Of a stretch of 64,000 nt of DNA, positions 10,391 through 21,700 are shown in pieces. The notes beneath the pieces were generated by a model. It made no database searches. It worked only from the letters and a program-made list of their open reading frames with translations, and was not told the DNA's origin. The translations under genes and the position numbers were made by a program. The first letter of the stretch is position 1. The number at the start of each line of letters is the position of its first letter. Source of the stretch: Erythrophleum ivorense (lineage: Eukaryota > Streptophyta > Magnoliopsida > Fabales > Fabaceae); the NCBI GenBank assembly GCA_026724425.1, contig JAIUCV010000397.1, forward strand, positions 716,589 to 780,588. Reading direction: 5' to 3'.

Positions 10391-11126
10391 TTTGAAAATA
10401 CTGGTAACATCAAACAGAGAATGAAATTAGGTAGTCCAGTGAAAATAAAATTAGTCTTAAAGCTCCCCTGTTGTTTGAAACCTGATTTTGAATGCTGAAT
10501 TAGGAAGAAATGCTCGAAAAATATGGCCTAAATAGGAATGATTTCATGCTTGGAAAATATTGGGTTAATAATTCAATACAATGGGACTGATGGAGCTATA
10601 CCGCTTTAAGTTTAGAATGGATTCTAGATATTTCATTCAAAAATACTTTTGTTGGATTTCTGTGAATTATATTACTTGTATTATATTACTTGATTGATGA
10701 CTCGGGTCTATTGGTGGAACAAATGATGGAGAGTCTGGGCTTGCAATGCATAGGGAATGACCCTCTTCTCCCATCAGTAGAAGGAAAGAATGGAGTACAA
10801 GCGAATTGTAACTTGTATAACTTCTAATTTTATCTTATCAGCCTTGTAAATATACTTAAGAATAATGTATGAAAACATAGATGCACACCAAGCACACACC
10901 CTCACAAATTATCAGTTATCCACACATCTTTCTTTCTCTTATTTTTTTTTTGTCCTTATTTTATTTTATTTCTATTTTATTAGTGCAGCCGTGTGGGATT
11001 TTACATCCCTTCAGGGACATAGGTATAAACTAAAGGGCTATGTGTGGCAATAAAGCCTCATTGATGCCTTTTGGATCTTAAGTTTATGTTTTAGTGTTTT
11101 TGGGCTTCAACGGCCCCGTTCAAAAA

Positions 11127-12350
11127 AGCCTTTTAAGAAAATTCTAAGGAAAAAAATACACCAAGAAAACAAAACAAAACAAAAAGTAGAAAGGGATTAA
11201 ATCCCAAAAAAAAAAAATCATTTTGAGCCTTAAAGATTTATCCGTTTTTAGAGGTTCTTTTGCAAAAAAAAAATGTTATTCTAAAGTTTTAAGCAAATTT
11301 TGTCTGGACTTGATCCTCAAAATAAGTAAACAAGTAAATAAAATAAATAAGCAAAGGAGAACAGAGGGTTTAATTAAGAAAAGAAAAAATATAAAGATAA
11401 AATAAAATAAAAATAAGGGAAAAAAGACAAAAGAAATTGAAACAAAAAAAGGGAAGAGGAATTTTTTTACTTAAACACAAACATCATTTTGAAATTTAAA
11501 ACAAAATAAAAAAATTAAAAAAGAAAAAATATATAAAAAAACATATACAAAAACAAAAACAAAAACAAAAAAATAAAAGAAATAAAAAAGGAAAAAAGAA
11601 CAAAAAAATAATGACAAAAAAAAAAACTAAAATGAAAGAAAACCAAAAAAAACAAAAACAAAAAGAAAGAAAAAGAAAGAATAAAAAAATATAAAAAAAA
11701 AGATGAAGCAATGCAAAACCAAAGACAAAACAAAGAAAAGAGATAAAAACAAAAAAACAAAAAAAAAGAGAAAAGAAAAGATAAAAAAAGTCAAAAATAA
11801 ATTGAAACCAAAAGCAAAAATCAAAATACAAGAAAAATTAAGAAAGTCAAAAATTAAAATCAAATGAAAAGTTTTGAAAATGCAAAAAGGAAAAAAGAAA
11901 AACCCTTTTTTTTAATTTCAAAGAAAAAATCATTAAACATAAAAAACAAAAACCAAAAAATAAAAACAATAAATTAAAACAAAAAGGAGGAGAGGAAAAT
12001 TTTTCTACTTAAGCATAAACATCATAGATGAATTAAAAAAGAAAATTTAACCAAAAAATTTATTAAAAAAAATGAATGAAAAAATCAACAAGAATTAAAC
12101 AAAATAAAACAAAAAGACAAAAGGAAAAATGATGAAGGAAAAGAGGAGAGAAAAAGTGAAAATGCAAGAAGAGTAAAATTAAATTTAACTTTAACAAATT
12201 AAGACACATTAACCAATCTCAAAACTTGTTTTATTTGTTAAAAGAAAAAGTAATTTATTTTCTTTGTCTTTTAGCAAAAAGAAAAAAATAAAAACAACAC
12301 CCAAACAAAAAAAAATTAAAACAAATGAAAAAACAAAAACAAAAACAAAA
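11127..12350 (+). repeat. A-rich low-complexity stretch within the Tat LTR
   Basis: The + strand is mostly A with interspersed AAAC, AAAG and AAAT. Long minus-strand frames rich in Phe and Leu arise only from this composition. Confidence 0.9.
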
Positions 12351-12982
12351 CAAAACATCAACCAACAAATATAATTTCCATTCGAACTACGTGGACTTTA
12401 ATCCCTCCTAGAGGATATGTAGGCCCTAGTCTCTCATCCTAGATCAAGTTTGCCTTTGTAAATAAATATTTTCTTCTAGTTTTATTTCTTTAATTTCTTT
12501 TCATCTTATTTTACTTTTTAATTTTATTTCTTTTTTTACTTATTTTACTCTTTGAATTCCTTTCTATTTTATTCTTAATTTTATTTCTTTTAATTTTATT
12601 TTCTTAAGTTTTTCTTTTTGCTTTGCATGTGATTTATTAGAGAGAATTAGAATAAAATAGAGGCCATATTAATTTTGTACAACTAATTTAGGGTAACCAT
12701 TCTCAGTAACAGGTGTAGTAGGGTACCTAACACCTTCCCCACTTATAATCGACTCCCGAATCTAAATCTGGTTCATAGACCATTTTTCAAATTAAAAAAA
12801 AAAGGGTTTTCCAAAGTTTTGACTTTTCAAAAATTAAAATTTTGGTGGCGACTCCTGAATCTACTCTTATACTACTTAATTCAATTTTAATTTCAGTTTT
12901 CATTTTCTTTAGAAAATTGAATCGAATTTTCTTTTCAAAATTTCTTTTTTAGCTCTACGCGGTCGCATTTTCGAGTGTGACA

Positions 12983-15456
12983 ATAATAGAAGGGAGATAT
13001 TGGAACCTTATCTCAACCTAACTTAATAAGAAATGAGGTCTTGAGGCAAGAGGAACTACATGGAGCAATGAGAACCCAAAAAGAACTTATAAACAATAAG
13101 ATACAAAGCCTAGGGATTTAGTTGCACCTAGGCCAAGATGAAGCTTTCTAGTAGTAATTTAAGTTATCTAAGAGTTTATATGAGTTATCAAAACACCTAG
13201 GAAGTCTTACAAGTGGCCATGCCCTAAGGGAAATGAAGCAAAGTCCATGGGCTCCATACACTTGCTATGTCTCAGCTAAGGAGGCTTGGAGCACCTAGGG
13301 AGTATTTTAATTTTTTCTAAGACTAGAATGAGACTAGATCTGATAGAAGAACATCACAGGAGGTGTTGAAAAAATTTTAGAAAGCATAGATTATGAGATG
13401 GAGGTATAGGCTTCATGATGAGACATTAGGAAGCAACTAATGTGTAGGCTCCTTAGAATGAAATTGTGATGACTCCAAGGAGTCTAAATAAAGTCAAGAA
13501 ACTTAGATAAGGGAGAGAATGGAGCCACGATCATGAATTCTTATAGTTGCATCATAAAGTCTTGTATAGAAGCATGATAGAGGTATAGAACAAAATAGTT
13601 TCACATAGAGTGTATGTGATGCCAAAGCTTATTTCCATAAGTGATTCATATCTCTTTTGAGGAGAACTAAGGGCCACCTAGTTGTAAGGCTTGGCCAAGA
13701 AAAGGGAGAAGAATTTTAAGAGAAAAGTGGGTGCATTGCTCCAACGTAGCTCTTTAACCTTTCTCTCATACATTGCTTGGATTTTTTTTCTTGTTTTTGA
13801 GTGTTTTGTGTATGTTTATGCCATGAGAAATGTTTCTAGATATTTCCTATATGCCATGGTACCATAATGTTATTGAAATGTGTGTTTATTAATGTGTTTT
13901 GGTTTGAATGGATGTGGTGATGTCAAAAGTCCCTAGGATTGGGTGAGACAAAGCCAAAAGTCTCTAAAAAAGTGAGGCTTAGTCAAAAGTCCCTTGAAAA
14001 TGGATGAGGCAAGTCCAAAAGTCCCAAAGAAAAAGGATGAGGCTAAACTAATGCCCTTGAAAGCCTATGTATGATATGTATAAGTTTCTTGAACATAAAA
14101 AATGCTTTATATATGCCTACTATTAGTTAAATTGCCATGCATGCATTCTTTGACTTAAATGTATTCATTATGTATGTGTAAAAGGGTTAAGAACTATTGA
14201 GATTCTTTGAATCTCACTCTTCCCCCTCCATATGCTTATTCATGTCTAGGTGAGCCAAGAAGTCCAAGGAAAGAAGACCAAATGCCTTAAAGCATGATAC
14301 TTTGACAAGGAAGTAGCTAACTAGTAGTTTTAAGGGTATATTAATGTCAAGAAATGTATTCATATGGTGTATATGAGATGTAACCATTTTAACAAGTTTG
14401 AATGTATATATATGTGATGTATGTATGAACCTTGGAGCTATATGTATGGAAATGTGAGATTTTGCCATCCATATGCTAGTATGTATATGTGTAAGGATGC
14501 AAGTGACATGGTGAGTTTGAGCACCATGATGTTTGGAACCATTTGAGATGTTTCCCTAGGCTATGTTTGTGCTATGGGATGTGCTCAAGTGCCAATGGTA
14601 TATTAAGAATAATATTTGGTGCCACTTTGACCCAATTATAGTGCTAAAAGTGACTAAATCTTAAGCTTAACTCTAAACTGACCAAATGGATGAATTTCTC
14701 CAAGAAATTTGGCACGAATATAGGTCTCATCTAGATATTTTCATAGAGTTAAAGAACACCTAATTTAAAGGTCTAGAGAATTTATTATGATTTTTCAAAG
14801 TTGAAAAAATTTTGCTAATATAGTAACAACATTATTCATATGGTCAATTTATATTTCTATATCACATATGAGTCAAATGATATCTAATGCTCATAACATT
14901 TTGTAGCCATTAAACACCATAAGCTTTTCATACCCACTGAGATCACCCCATTTAGAGCTCTGAAGAGGGTGAACCAAATTTTTAAATTTGTATGATAGTA
15001 CTAGTAATGCAGCCTGACTTTTGGTCTATTCTATCAATTTTTGTAGGTTAAATTCTTTTGTTTTGGTATGAAACTATTTTTATCAGTAGTCAACATCCAG
15101 AGCTTTCTAGAGTAGTATGGTTTTCTTGATTTCTATTTTTATAGAATTAATTATAATTTTCCAAAATTCATATTAGTAAACTAGAACAATGAACCTAAGG
15201 CCAAAATCTGGTTTATGTAATGTATGGTTCCTAGCTCGAGATATATGAGATGAATGGTGATGTTTATGACTTGTATGGATGTAATATGGGTAGAAAATGA
15301 TATTGATGAGTTCACATGATCCATGAAGCATGAAATGAAATTTTTGGGCCTTACGTAACACAAAATAATGCTATTAAAATTATTGCTCTTCATATAAAGT
15401 GTATAAATTAAGCCTTGGTAATGGGATGAGATGGCTAAGGTAGCTAAGGTATTACA
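12983..15456 (+). mobile_element. family R LTR, 5'-truncated, + orientation
   Basis: Homologous blocks occur in the same order as in the copies at 18718-22581 and 35671-39260: the ATGGAGGTATAGGCTCC block, a CAAAAGTCCC minisatellite (13921-14060), the GAGATTCTTTGAATCTC hairpin (14199-14215), the CATCCAGAGCTTTCTAG repeats, and a terminal GGTATTACA at 15456. The 5' kilobase is absent because the Tat LTR abuts at 12982, consistent with Tat insertion into this older LTR. Confidence 0.75.
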
Positions 15457-16616
15457 GAATCCATGGAGTTTCATTCAATTTTCTAGGGGATTTGGCATCC
15501 ATGAAGCTTCCTAGGTCTCTTATAAAATCAAATATACTCTTATATAAGTTAAATTATCATTAGAAAGCTTTATAAATCCCTATGTGCAATTAAATCCCTA
15601 ATCGCCATAACTTATAATCTATAGGTTCTTTTTGAGTTCTAATTGTTTGTTATGATTCCTCACACTTCAAAACCTCAATTCCTATTAAGTTTGGATTAAA
15701 ATTAAATTCTTTACATATTACCGTTAATTCTGGCCAAACACACATGCATGGAAGAAGGCTAAGAAGCAAGTTAAGCCATGGTTTCTTACCTTATTTCAAA
15801 GCTTATCAAGAGTGCTTTTCTAAGCTTCCAAGAGTTTCCCTATTCCTCTCTCCCTTTTATTGAACCAGACATAAAACAACACCATTTACATTACTAAAAC
15901 CATGAGAAGAGAGAGGAGAAAGAGGAGAAAAAGTTTAGTGAAGTGAGAAGGATGAAAAATTAGCAAAATCTTACACTTTTAAGCCTTGGCTTCTTCCTTC
16001 CTTGCTCCTCCTTTGGTGCACTACTTAGAATTGCCTTTGGTTCTATTTTAGACTAGATGAAAGTCAATAAGGAGGAAGGAGAGAAGCGGGACTTAATTTA
16101 AGGCAATGGGAGGCTTAATTATGACATTTTTCAAAATTCTAATTTAGTCTCTCATCTTGGTTTCTCCATTTGATCTTATTTCAACTATTTTTTTAGAACC
16201 GTTTCTTCCATCATGAAATTTAAGTCCTTTAATTTATAAAATATTTTTGATTTCATCTAAATTAGATTTAAAACCTTACTGAACCCAACCAAAATTTTGG
16301 TTAACTGAATACCTAAAATATATATCGGATGGGTTTTGGCCATTCTAGGGATTTTTGAAACTTAATTTTTCTATTTAAAGCTTCCTCCTTTAAATTTTCA
16401 AAAAGTTATCCAAAATTATGAATTTGCCACTAGCCTTCGTATCTCTTCATTAGGTTGTTTTGGCTCTAGTTCCAAGCTAACCTTACGCCCTAAACCACAT
16501 TTTAAGATATTCTAATTAACATCTTAACTTCATTTAGCCTTAATTTGCCTTGCTTTAGGGTGCTTCCATATTAGTTTATCGGGTTCAGTTCAATTTCTAA
16601 ATTATCGATTATTACA
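15457..16616 (-). mobile_element. family R LTR, U3/leader part, minus orientation
   Basis: Minus-strand blocks match the far end of the copies at 26051-32834 and 54959-58678: leader with splice-donor-like AGGTAAG (reverse of CTTACCT, 15785-15791), a TTTTTTAGAACC...TCATGAAATTTAAGT block, GGGTTTTGGCCATTCTAGGG, and a terminus ATTACA at 16616. The first 2 kb of the LTR (in minus orientation) is missing; the + orientation copy ends directly at its edge. Confidence 0.7.
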
Positions 16617-17228
16617 GGGCTTCCCTTAAAATGAAGTTAGGCTTTTTATAAATGATTCTTATCATAATTAAATTTATTTTCTTAAAAATTCTTATTTTCC
16701 ATATTCCTGCTAGATTTCTTGTAGTAATTTATGTAATTCTTCATAATCACTCTTAATTATTTTCTTAATTCTCCATTATTTTCCTTAATAAAATTCCAAA
16801 TGTTACATTTTCCATATGAAAATTTAGACTCTCCATTTTATTAAGAGTACTTTAAAATTTTTGAAATTTAAAACCATATTGAATAATTCAATCAAAGTTA
16901 CGGTCAACTAATATTTTAAATCATGCACCATTAATGGTTCTTATGATTTTTAGAGCATCTGAGAACCTTAATGAGCTCAAATTTGCCATATAAAACTTCT
17001 TTCTTTGAGTATCTAAAATTTTGCCTAAAATTATGGTTGTCACTGGTACATTAGTTTCTTTGTTTAGGCATTATGGCTTTGGTTTTGGGCCATCCAAAGC
17101 TTCATAACTACATTTTTGAATGCTATAATTAATATTCTATCTTTAATTGTCCTTAATTCATCTTGCTTTAAGGCTTTTTTTCATTATCTTATCGGTTCTT
17201 GTTCAATTTAGAAGAATAGGATGTTACA
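16617..17228 (-). mobile_element. second partial family R LTR end, minus orientation
   Basis: From about 16810 the sequence repeats the last 400 bp of the preceding copy: CTCAAATTTGCCATATAAA, GCTTTGGTTTTGGGCCATCC, CTTGCTTTAAGG, ATCGGTTC.TGTTCAATTTAG, ending GATGTTACA at 17228. The 190 bp before it (16617-16810) is AT-rich and unassigned. Two LTR ends in a row indicate nested or tandem insertion followed by deletion. Confidence 0.65.
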
Positions 17229-17990
17229 GGTTTTCTTTCAAATGTATTACAATTTTTTACAAGTATCTTTATCTGCATCCTCCCCTTATATAGCAAGCAA
17301 TCATTTTGGCATGCATGAATTTTAATGTAATAAAGTCTGATTTTGTTGATGATTTTCTTAGCCTCATAAAGGAATGTGGAATTTTTGCATGTTCGAAGGC
17401 ATTTGCTAAAAATTCTAGTATCATAGGCATTACCTTATCACTTATTCTACATAAGCACTTAATGTGATATAATTTCACCAAAAAGTATAATTTTGAATAC
17501 TTATCATATCCTTCATACAAATTTTGTTGTCTATATCTAATTAACTTAAAGAAATCTAAACTCTCATCAGACATCTAACCCAATGGTGGAGACATTACTT
17601 CAACTTTGCCCACACTCTCATTATTAAGGTGATGCCCTAATGTATCATTGATCATGTCTTATTTATGGTTATTAATAGTAATCTTATCTTGAATTACATA
17701 TGGCTTTGAAGAAATTTCAACTATAGTGTCTAGTGTACTTGTCTCCCCATGTCTAAGCCAAATAGTATACCTTCTTAGAAATGTTTTAACAATTAGATGA
17801 TCATACAATACATCTCTAATTTACCATTTGTTAAACTTGCATTTAGCACATGAACAAGCTATCTTGCCTTCAACGCTTTTATTAGCAATTTATTCAATCC
17901 TTCCACTTATTCAGGGGTGTTCTTAGGTCTTTCTATCCAAGATTTATCTCTTATTGAAAATAATAGCACTCTATTATAAATAATATTCTG
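17229..17990 (-). pseudogene. CACTA (En/Spm) transposase N-terminal fragment
   Basis: Reading the minus strand from about 17970 to 17269 gives a decayed but recognisable TNP2-type transposase start. First comes a transposase-associated segment (KSWIERPKNTPE...EGLNKLL, then a Cys-rich CAKCKFNKW and YDHLIVKTFLRRYTIWLRHGET). Then, in a 101-codon open frame (17269-17574), DFFKLIRYRQQNLYEGYDKYSKL, FLVKLYHIKC and AFEHAKIPHS appear, and a FMHAKMIACYI block corresponds to the family HACPNDC motif. The catalytic core and terminal repeats are absent. It would bind and cut CACTA termini; this copy is dead. Confidence 0.75.
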
Positions 17991-18669
17991 AAAAAAATAT
18001 TTCATAGTATTATTTTATAAAGATAATAAATTTGTTTTATTTATGCATAAAAATAACCAAATAATAGATATAAGATTTAAGAAAAATAAATTTGGGATTA
18101 AGTAGTAAACATAATAAACTAAGATTAGAAAAATAAAATAAAGTGGAAAAATGGAAGAGAAATGAGAGATAAAGTCCAAATACATACATAATAAACATTT
18201 TCATAATCTAAAACCCAAATAATTAATTAACTTTTTCTAATTTGTCAAACTAATTTTAAAGCCATGATAATTCACAATAGTTAAATATTAAAGAAAATTT
18301 TAGATCTATAATAAATCTAATTAAAATCCTGAACAAAATATAAAGATAAAGATATATTCGTCAAATTTAAATAAACAATATCAAAGAATGGAGAAAATAA
18401 ACAATGCAAAAATAGGGTTCTAAATAAACATTGAATTAAAATAGGCTTATAAAATCTCAAATATAAATGAAAAATATCAAAAAAAATTTCATATTTGCAT
18501 AATAACAAAAAAAAACTCATGAATTAAGATATAATTTAAATAATCTTGAAAATAAAAAAAAATAGAAAAGATGCAGCTAAAACCATTACAATTTAAATGT
18601 GAACTACACTATGGGCTAAATGGAGAGTAGTAGAAGATGGACGACAATGGAACAACAAGACAATGATGG
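17991..18669. other. AT-rich non-coding stretch, possibly CACTA 5' flank
   Basis: I see no gene or known repeat. It lies upstream of the CACTA transposase start (minus orientation) and ends at the family R LTR terminus at 18670, so it may be CACTA leader sequence. Confidence 0.4.
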
Positions 18670-18717
18670 TGTAACACCATATATTTCTAGCTCATATGAC
18701 AATATTCACATGCTTCA

Positions 18718-21700
18718 TGTAACATCTGGTCTCTCCGTAAACGTGAGAAACGCAATGTTCGATTTCTCCGTAAACGTAAGAAATGTGCCAAATATAAAAG
18801 GAAGTCCTCGAAATAGAAGGAATTGAGGCCAACCAAAATTATGATAAAATTTTAAATATTAGAAAATGAGGATTTGGGATTTAAGATGCCCAAACACTAG
18901 AGCTAGAAGAGCTCAAAAATTTGTCGAAGAAAGTAAGGGTATTTTTGTAATTTTTGAAAAAATTGGAAAAATCATAAGAGGGCTTTTTAAACAAAAAATT
19001 TAAGCTTTCCTGGGTTCTCAGGGGCTCTTAATACCATGGAAATTCCTAGAACAGTTGAAACCCCTCTGGTGAGCGATTTCGGCCGTTAATTGATTGAAAT
19101 TTTGATTGAATGGTTCAGAATGGTTTTAGATCCTTTTTGAGTGATTCCAAAGGCAATTCTTATGATTAAGAGCCTAAGGAATATGATGGAAAAGACAGAA
19201 TTCAAAAAGGAGTTGATATGAGTCTAAAATGAAAAAGCCAAGAAAAGGGACTAAAATGCAAAAATAAAAAGTGGCATAAAGTGACTTTTAGTTCCTTCTT
19301 ATCCAAGTTCTAGCAGCTCCTCATTTCCATGATTTGTTTCTGCCCCAAAAACAGAGAAGGAAGCCAGCACTCTTGGGCGTACAAGAAAAGGAGATTTTGA
19401 AGAGAGAAAAAAATAAGGAAAAGGTAAAAAAAGTGTGGAATTTTATGCTCTTCCCTTGAGTAAACTTGTTTCTCTCATTCTCCTATTCATTTCTATGGTT
19501 TCATTGATGGATTTGGTGATGTTTTGAGTCTAGTATAGAGGAGGAATAACAAAGTTTGAAGGAGAGGAACTTACCACTTGGAAGAGCACTTGAGAAAAGC
19601 TAGGAAATCAAGGTAAGTTGTTGTCTTCCATGCTTCTTCTTCCCTTCTCCTCCTTGTGATAATTTCGTCCCATATAGAGCCCAATCAAAGGGAGATGAAT
19701 TCTGATCCTAGCAAGGGAGATTCATAGATTTTGGAGTATGAGAAGCAAGTAGGTGCAAAGAAATTAAAGAAAGAAGCATGAAAACACAAGATAGAAAAGT
19801 TAGGGATTCATGGAGACATTGTGAAATCTGTTTTGGTCCATGAATTCCCTAGCTTAGATGAATGTTTGCTTAAGTTCCTAAGATCCCTAGAGACCACCCT
19901 ACACACCTCTTCCATCAAGAAAACAAAGCAAACCCATTACTTCCCTTTTTCATGTGTCATTTTGGCCTAGGGCAAAACTATAGGTTAAGGATAGTTTTAA
20001 TTTGTTCCAAGTTTATTTTTGAGTCATATATGATGGAAGAGGATGAGAGGAAGCCTTGGAAACATTTTAGAAACCATAGATATTGATATGGAGGTGTAGG
20101 CTCCATAATGTAGCATAATGAAACAACTCCTAGCTAAGTTCCTTAAAATAATTGTGTGATAACTCTAAGGAGTCTAAATGGAGTCAAGAATCATAGATTG
20201 AAGGAAAGAAGGGAGCCAAGATCATGAATTTTTTTAGTTGCTTCATTAAGTGCCTTATAGAAGTATAATAGAGCCATAAACCAAAGTAGCATTATGCAAA
20301 ATGTGTATAATATCAAGGCTTGTTCCCATGAGTAATTCATGTTTCTTTTAGTGTGTCTAGGCCAAGAGAAATGGTCTCCACCTTCTTGGGTGTGTGAGGC
20401 CAAGGGAGAGGACTCAAGGCTTAAGGAAAAAAGTGTGTGAATGCAAGCAAGGTAGCTCTCTCTCTTTTCTCCCATGCATGAATGAATGTCTACATTGTCT
20501 TTGAATATGTGTATGTGTATTTTAAGCTATTAATTATGTTCTAGTATGATGCCTATGTTCCATGGAATCATAGTGTTGCATTATTTATTCAAATGATACC
20601 TAGAATATTTGTATTGATTTGCTTGAATTTGGAGATGCCAAGAACCTTCTATCTTCGGTGAGGATAAGCCAAGAGCCCTTAGAAGTGGTTAAGACCGAGC
20701 AAAAGTCTCCCAAGAGCAAGGCTTCATTCAAGGCCTTTGAGAAAAAGGGTAATGCAAGTCCAAGAATCTTGAAGAAAGTGGGTGAGGCTAATCTATTCAT
20801 TTGGCAAGCCTAAGTGTGTTATGTGTGCTTTATATAAATGCCAAGAATGTATCTTGCACGATTTTCTATATTAATATGCCATGCATGCATCTTTAAGACT
20901 TGTATTGCATTCTTTATGCATGATTGAATGGGAGATGAGCTATTGGGATTTTTTGAATCTCATTCCCTCCTCTCCAATATCCTAACATGCTAGGTGGAGC
21001 TAATGAACAAGGAAATGGAAGCCATCAAGTGAGGAGATGAAGCCTTGATCATAAAGCTTTTAATTTTGTTTATGTTGTAACCAAAGGAGTGGCATATGAT
21101 GTAATCTTTTGTTAGAATTGATGCACAATGAATGAAACACGTGTAAATATCCTAATAGATAATGTATGTATGAAATTTTTGGGTATGGAATGCCAAGACT
21201 AACCTTATGGAAATGTGTGTATGGTATGGGGTGAGAGTGTGAGTTCCTGAATTCTAGGTTTGTACACTTTTAAGACAAGTTAAAAATGTCATTTTGGTGC
21301 AATCTCACATGCTCAAATGGCCACACAAGCTTGGGAAGCAAATTTAGACCCTTTGACACCATTATGGCGCTAAAAAATGAACAAAATGGAGCCCCATGGC
21401 ACAAATTGACCAAATGATGGAATTTGTAGATGAACTTTGCAGACATGTAGGGCTCATCAAGAGCTTTTTGGAAAGTTAAAGTTCAGAAAAATTGGAGCTC
21501 TATATAATTAATTATGAATTTTTAAAGTTTAGATTTTTCTGCTGTCATGAGGCATGTACTATTCATATGGTTAGATTTTTATTCTATGTCATCCGATGGG
21601 AAAATGGTGTCCAATGCTTGTAAAATTTTATAAGAATAAACTAGAGGTCATAGGATTTCTGTGGCCACTAAGATCACCTCATTTGGAGGTCTGAGCAAAG

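Larger units (their letters stand above)
1..12982 (+). mobile_element. Ty3/gypsy Tat-type retrotransposon, 3' part
   Basis: Domain order read on the + strand is gag, protease, G-patch, RT, RNase H, a second RNase H and integrase, followed by a 2.3 kb untranslated region and a 3' LTR (8521-12982). A second RNase H after the RT-linked one, and an LTR over 4 kb, are known traits of the plant Tat/Ogre/Retand lineage. The 5' LTR, primer-binding site and start of gag lie left of the window, so insertion age and target duplication cannot be checked; the candidate right-hand duplication is the five bases after 12982. Coding is decayed: about a dozen in-frame stops, two small frameshifts, and changed protease and RT active sites. 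It could not move by itself. It appears to interrupt a family R LTR whose 3' part follows at 12983. Confidence 0.9.
8521..12982 (+). mobile_element. 3' LTR of the Tat element (4462 bp)
   Basis: It starts TGTGAACACCGTATTTTGTCC right after the polypurine tract and ends GAGTGTGACA, with TG...CA termini. A length over 4 kb is typical of Ogre/Tat LTRs. Inside are a tandem duplication (10045-10390), a strongly A-rich region (about 11130-12350) followed by a T-rich one (12480-12615), and a GGTGGCGACTCC motif about 140 bp from the end. A weak TATA-like TTATACAA lies near 9434-9441. Open frames within are by-products of skewed composition; I see no gene. Confidence 0.85.

Noticed and set aside
11496..11863. 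Minus-strand frames of 78-111 codons rich in Phe
   Set aside because: They are translations of an A-rich low-complexity stretch in the Tat LTR, with no domain or normal amino-acid composition.
12838..12862. GGTGGCGACTCC as a primer-binding site
   Set aside because: It lies about 140 bp inside the 3' LTR, not after its end, so it cannot serve as the primer site of this copy.
18670..18717. TGTAACACC at 18670 as the start of the + strand LTR
   Set aside because: The CTTCA duplication and homology to minus-strand LTR starts show these 48 bases belong to the outer copy; the + strand LTR starts at 18718.
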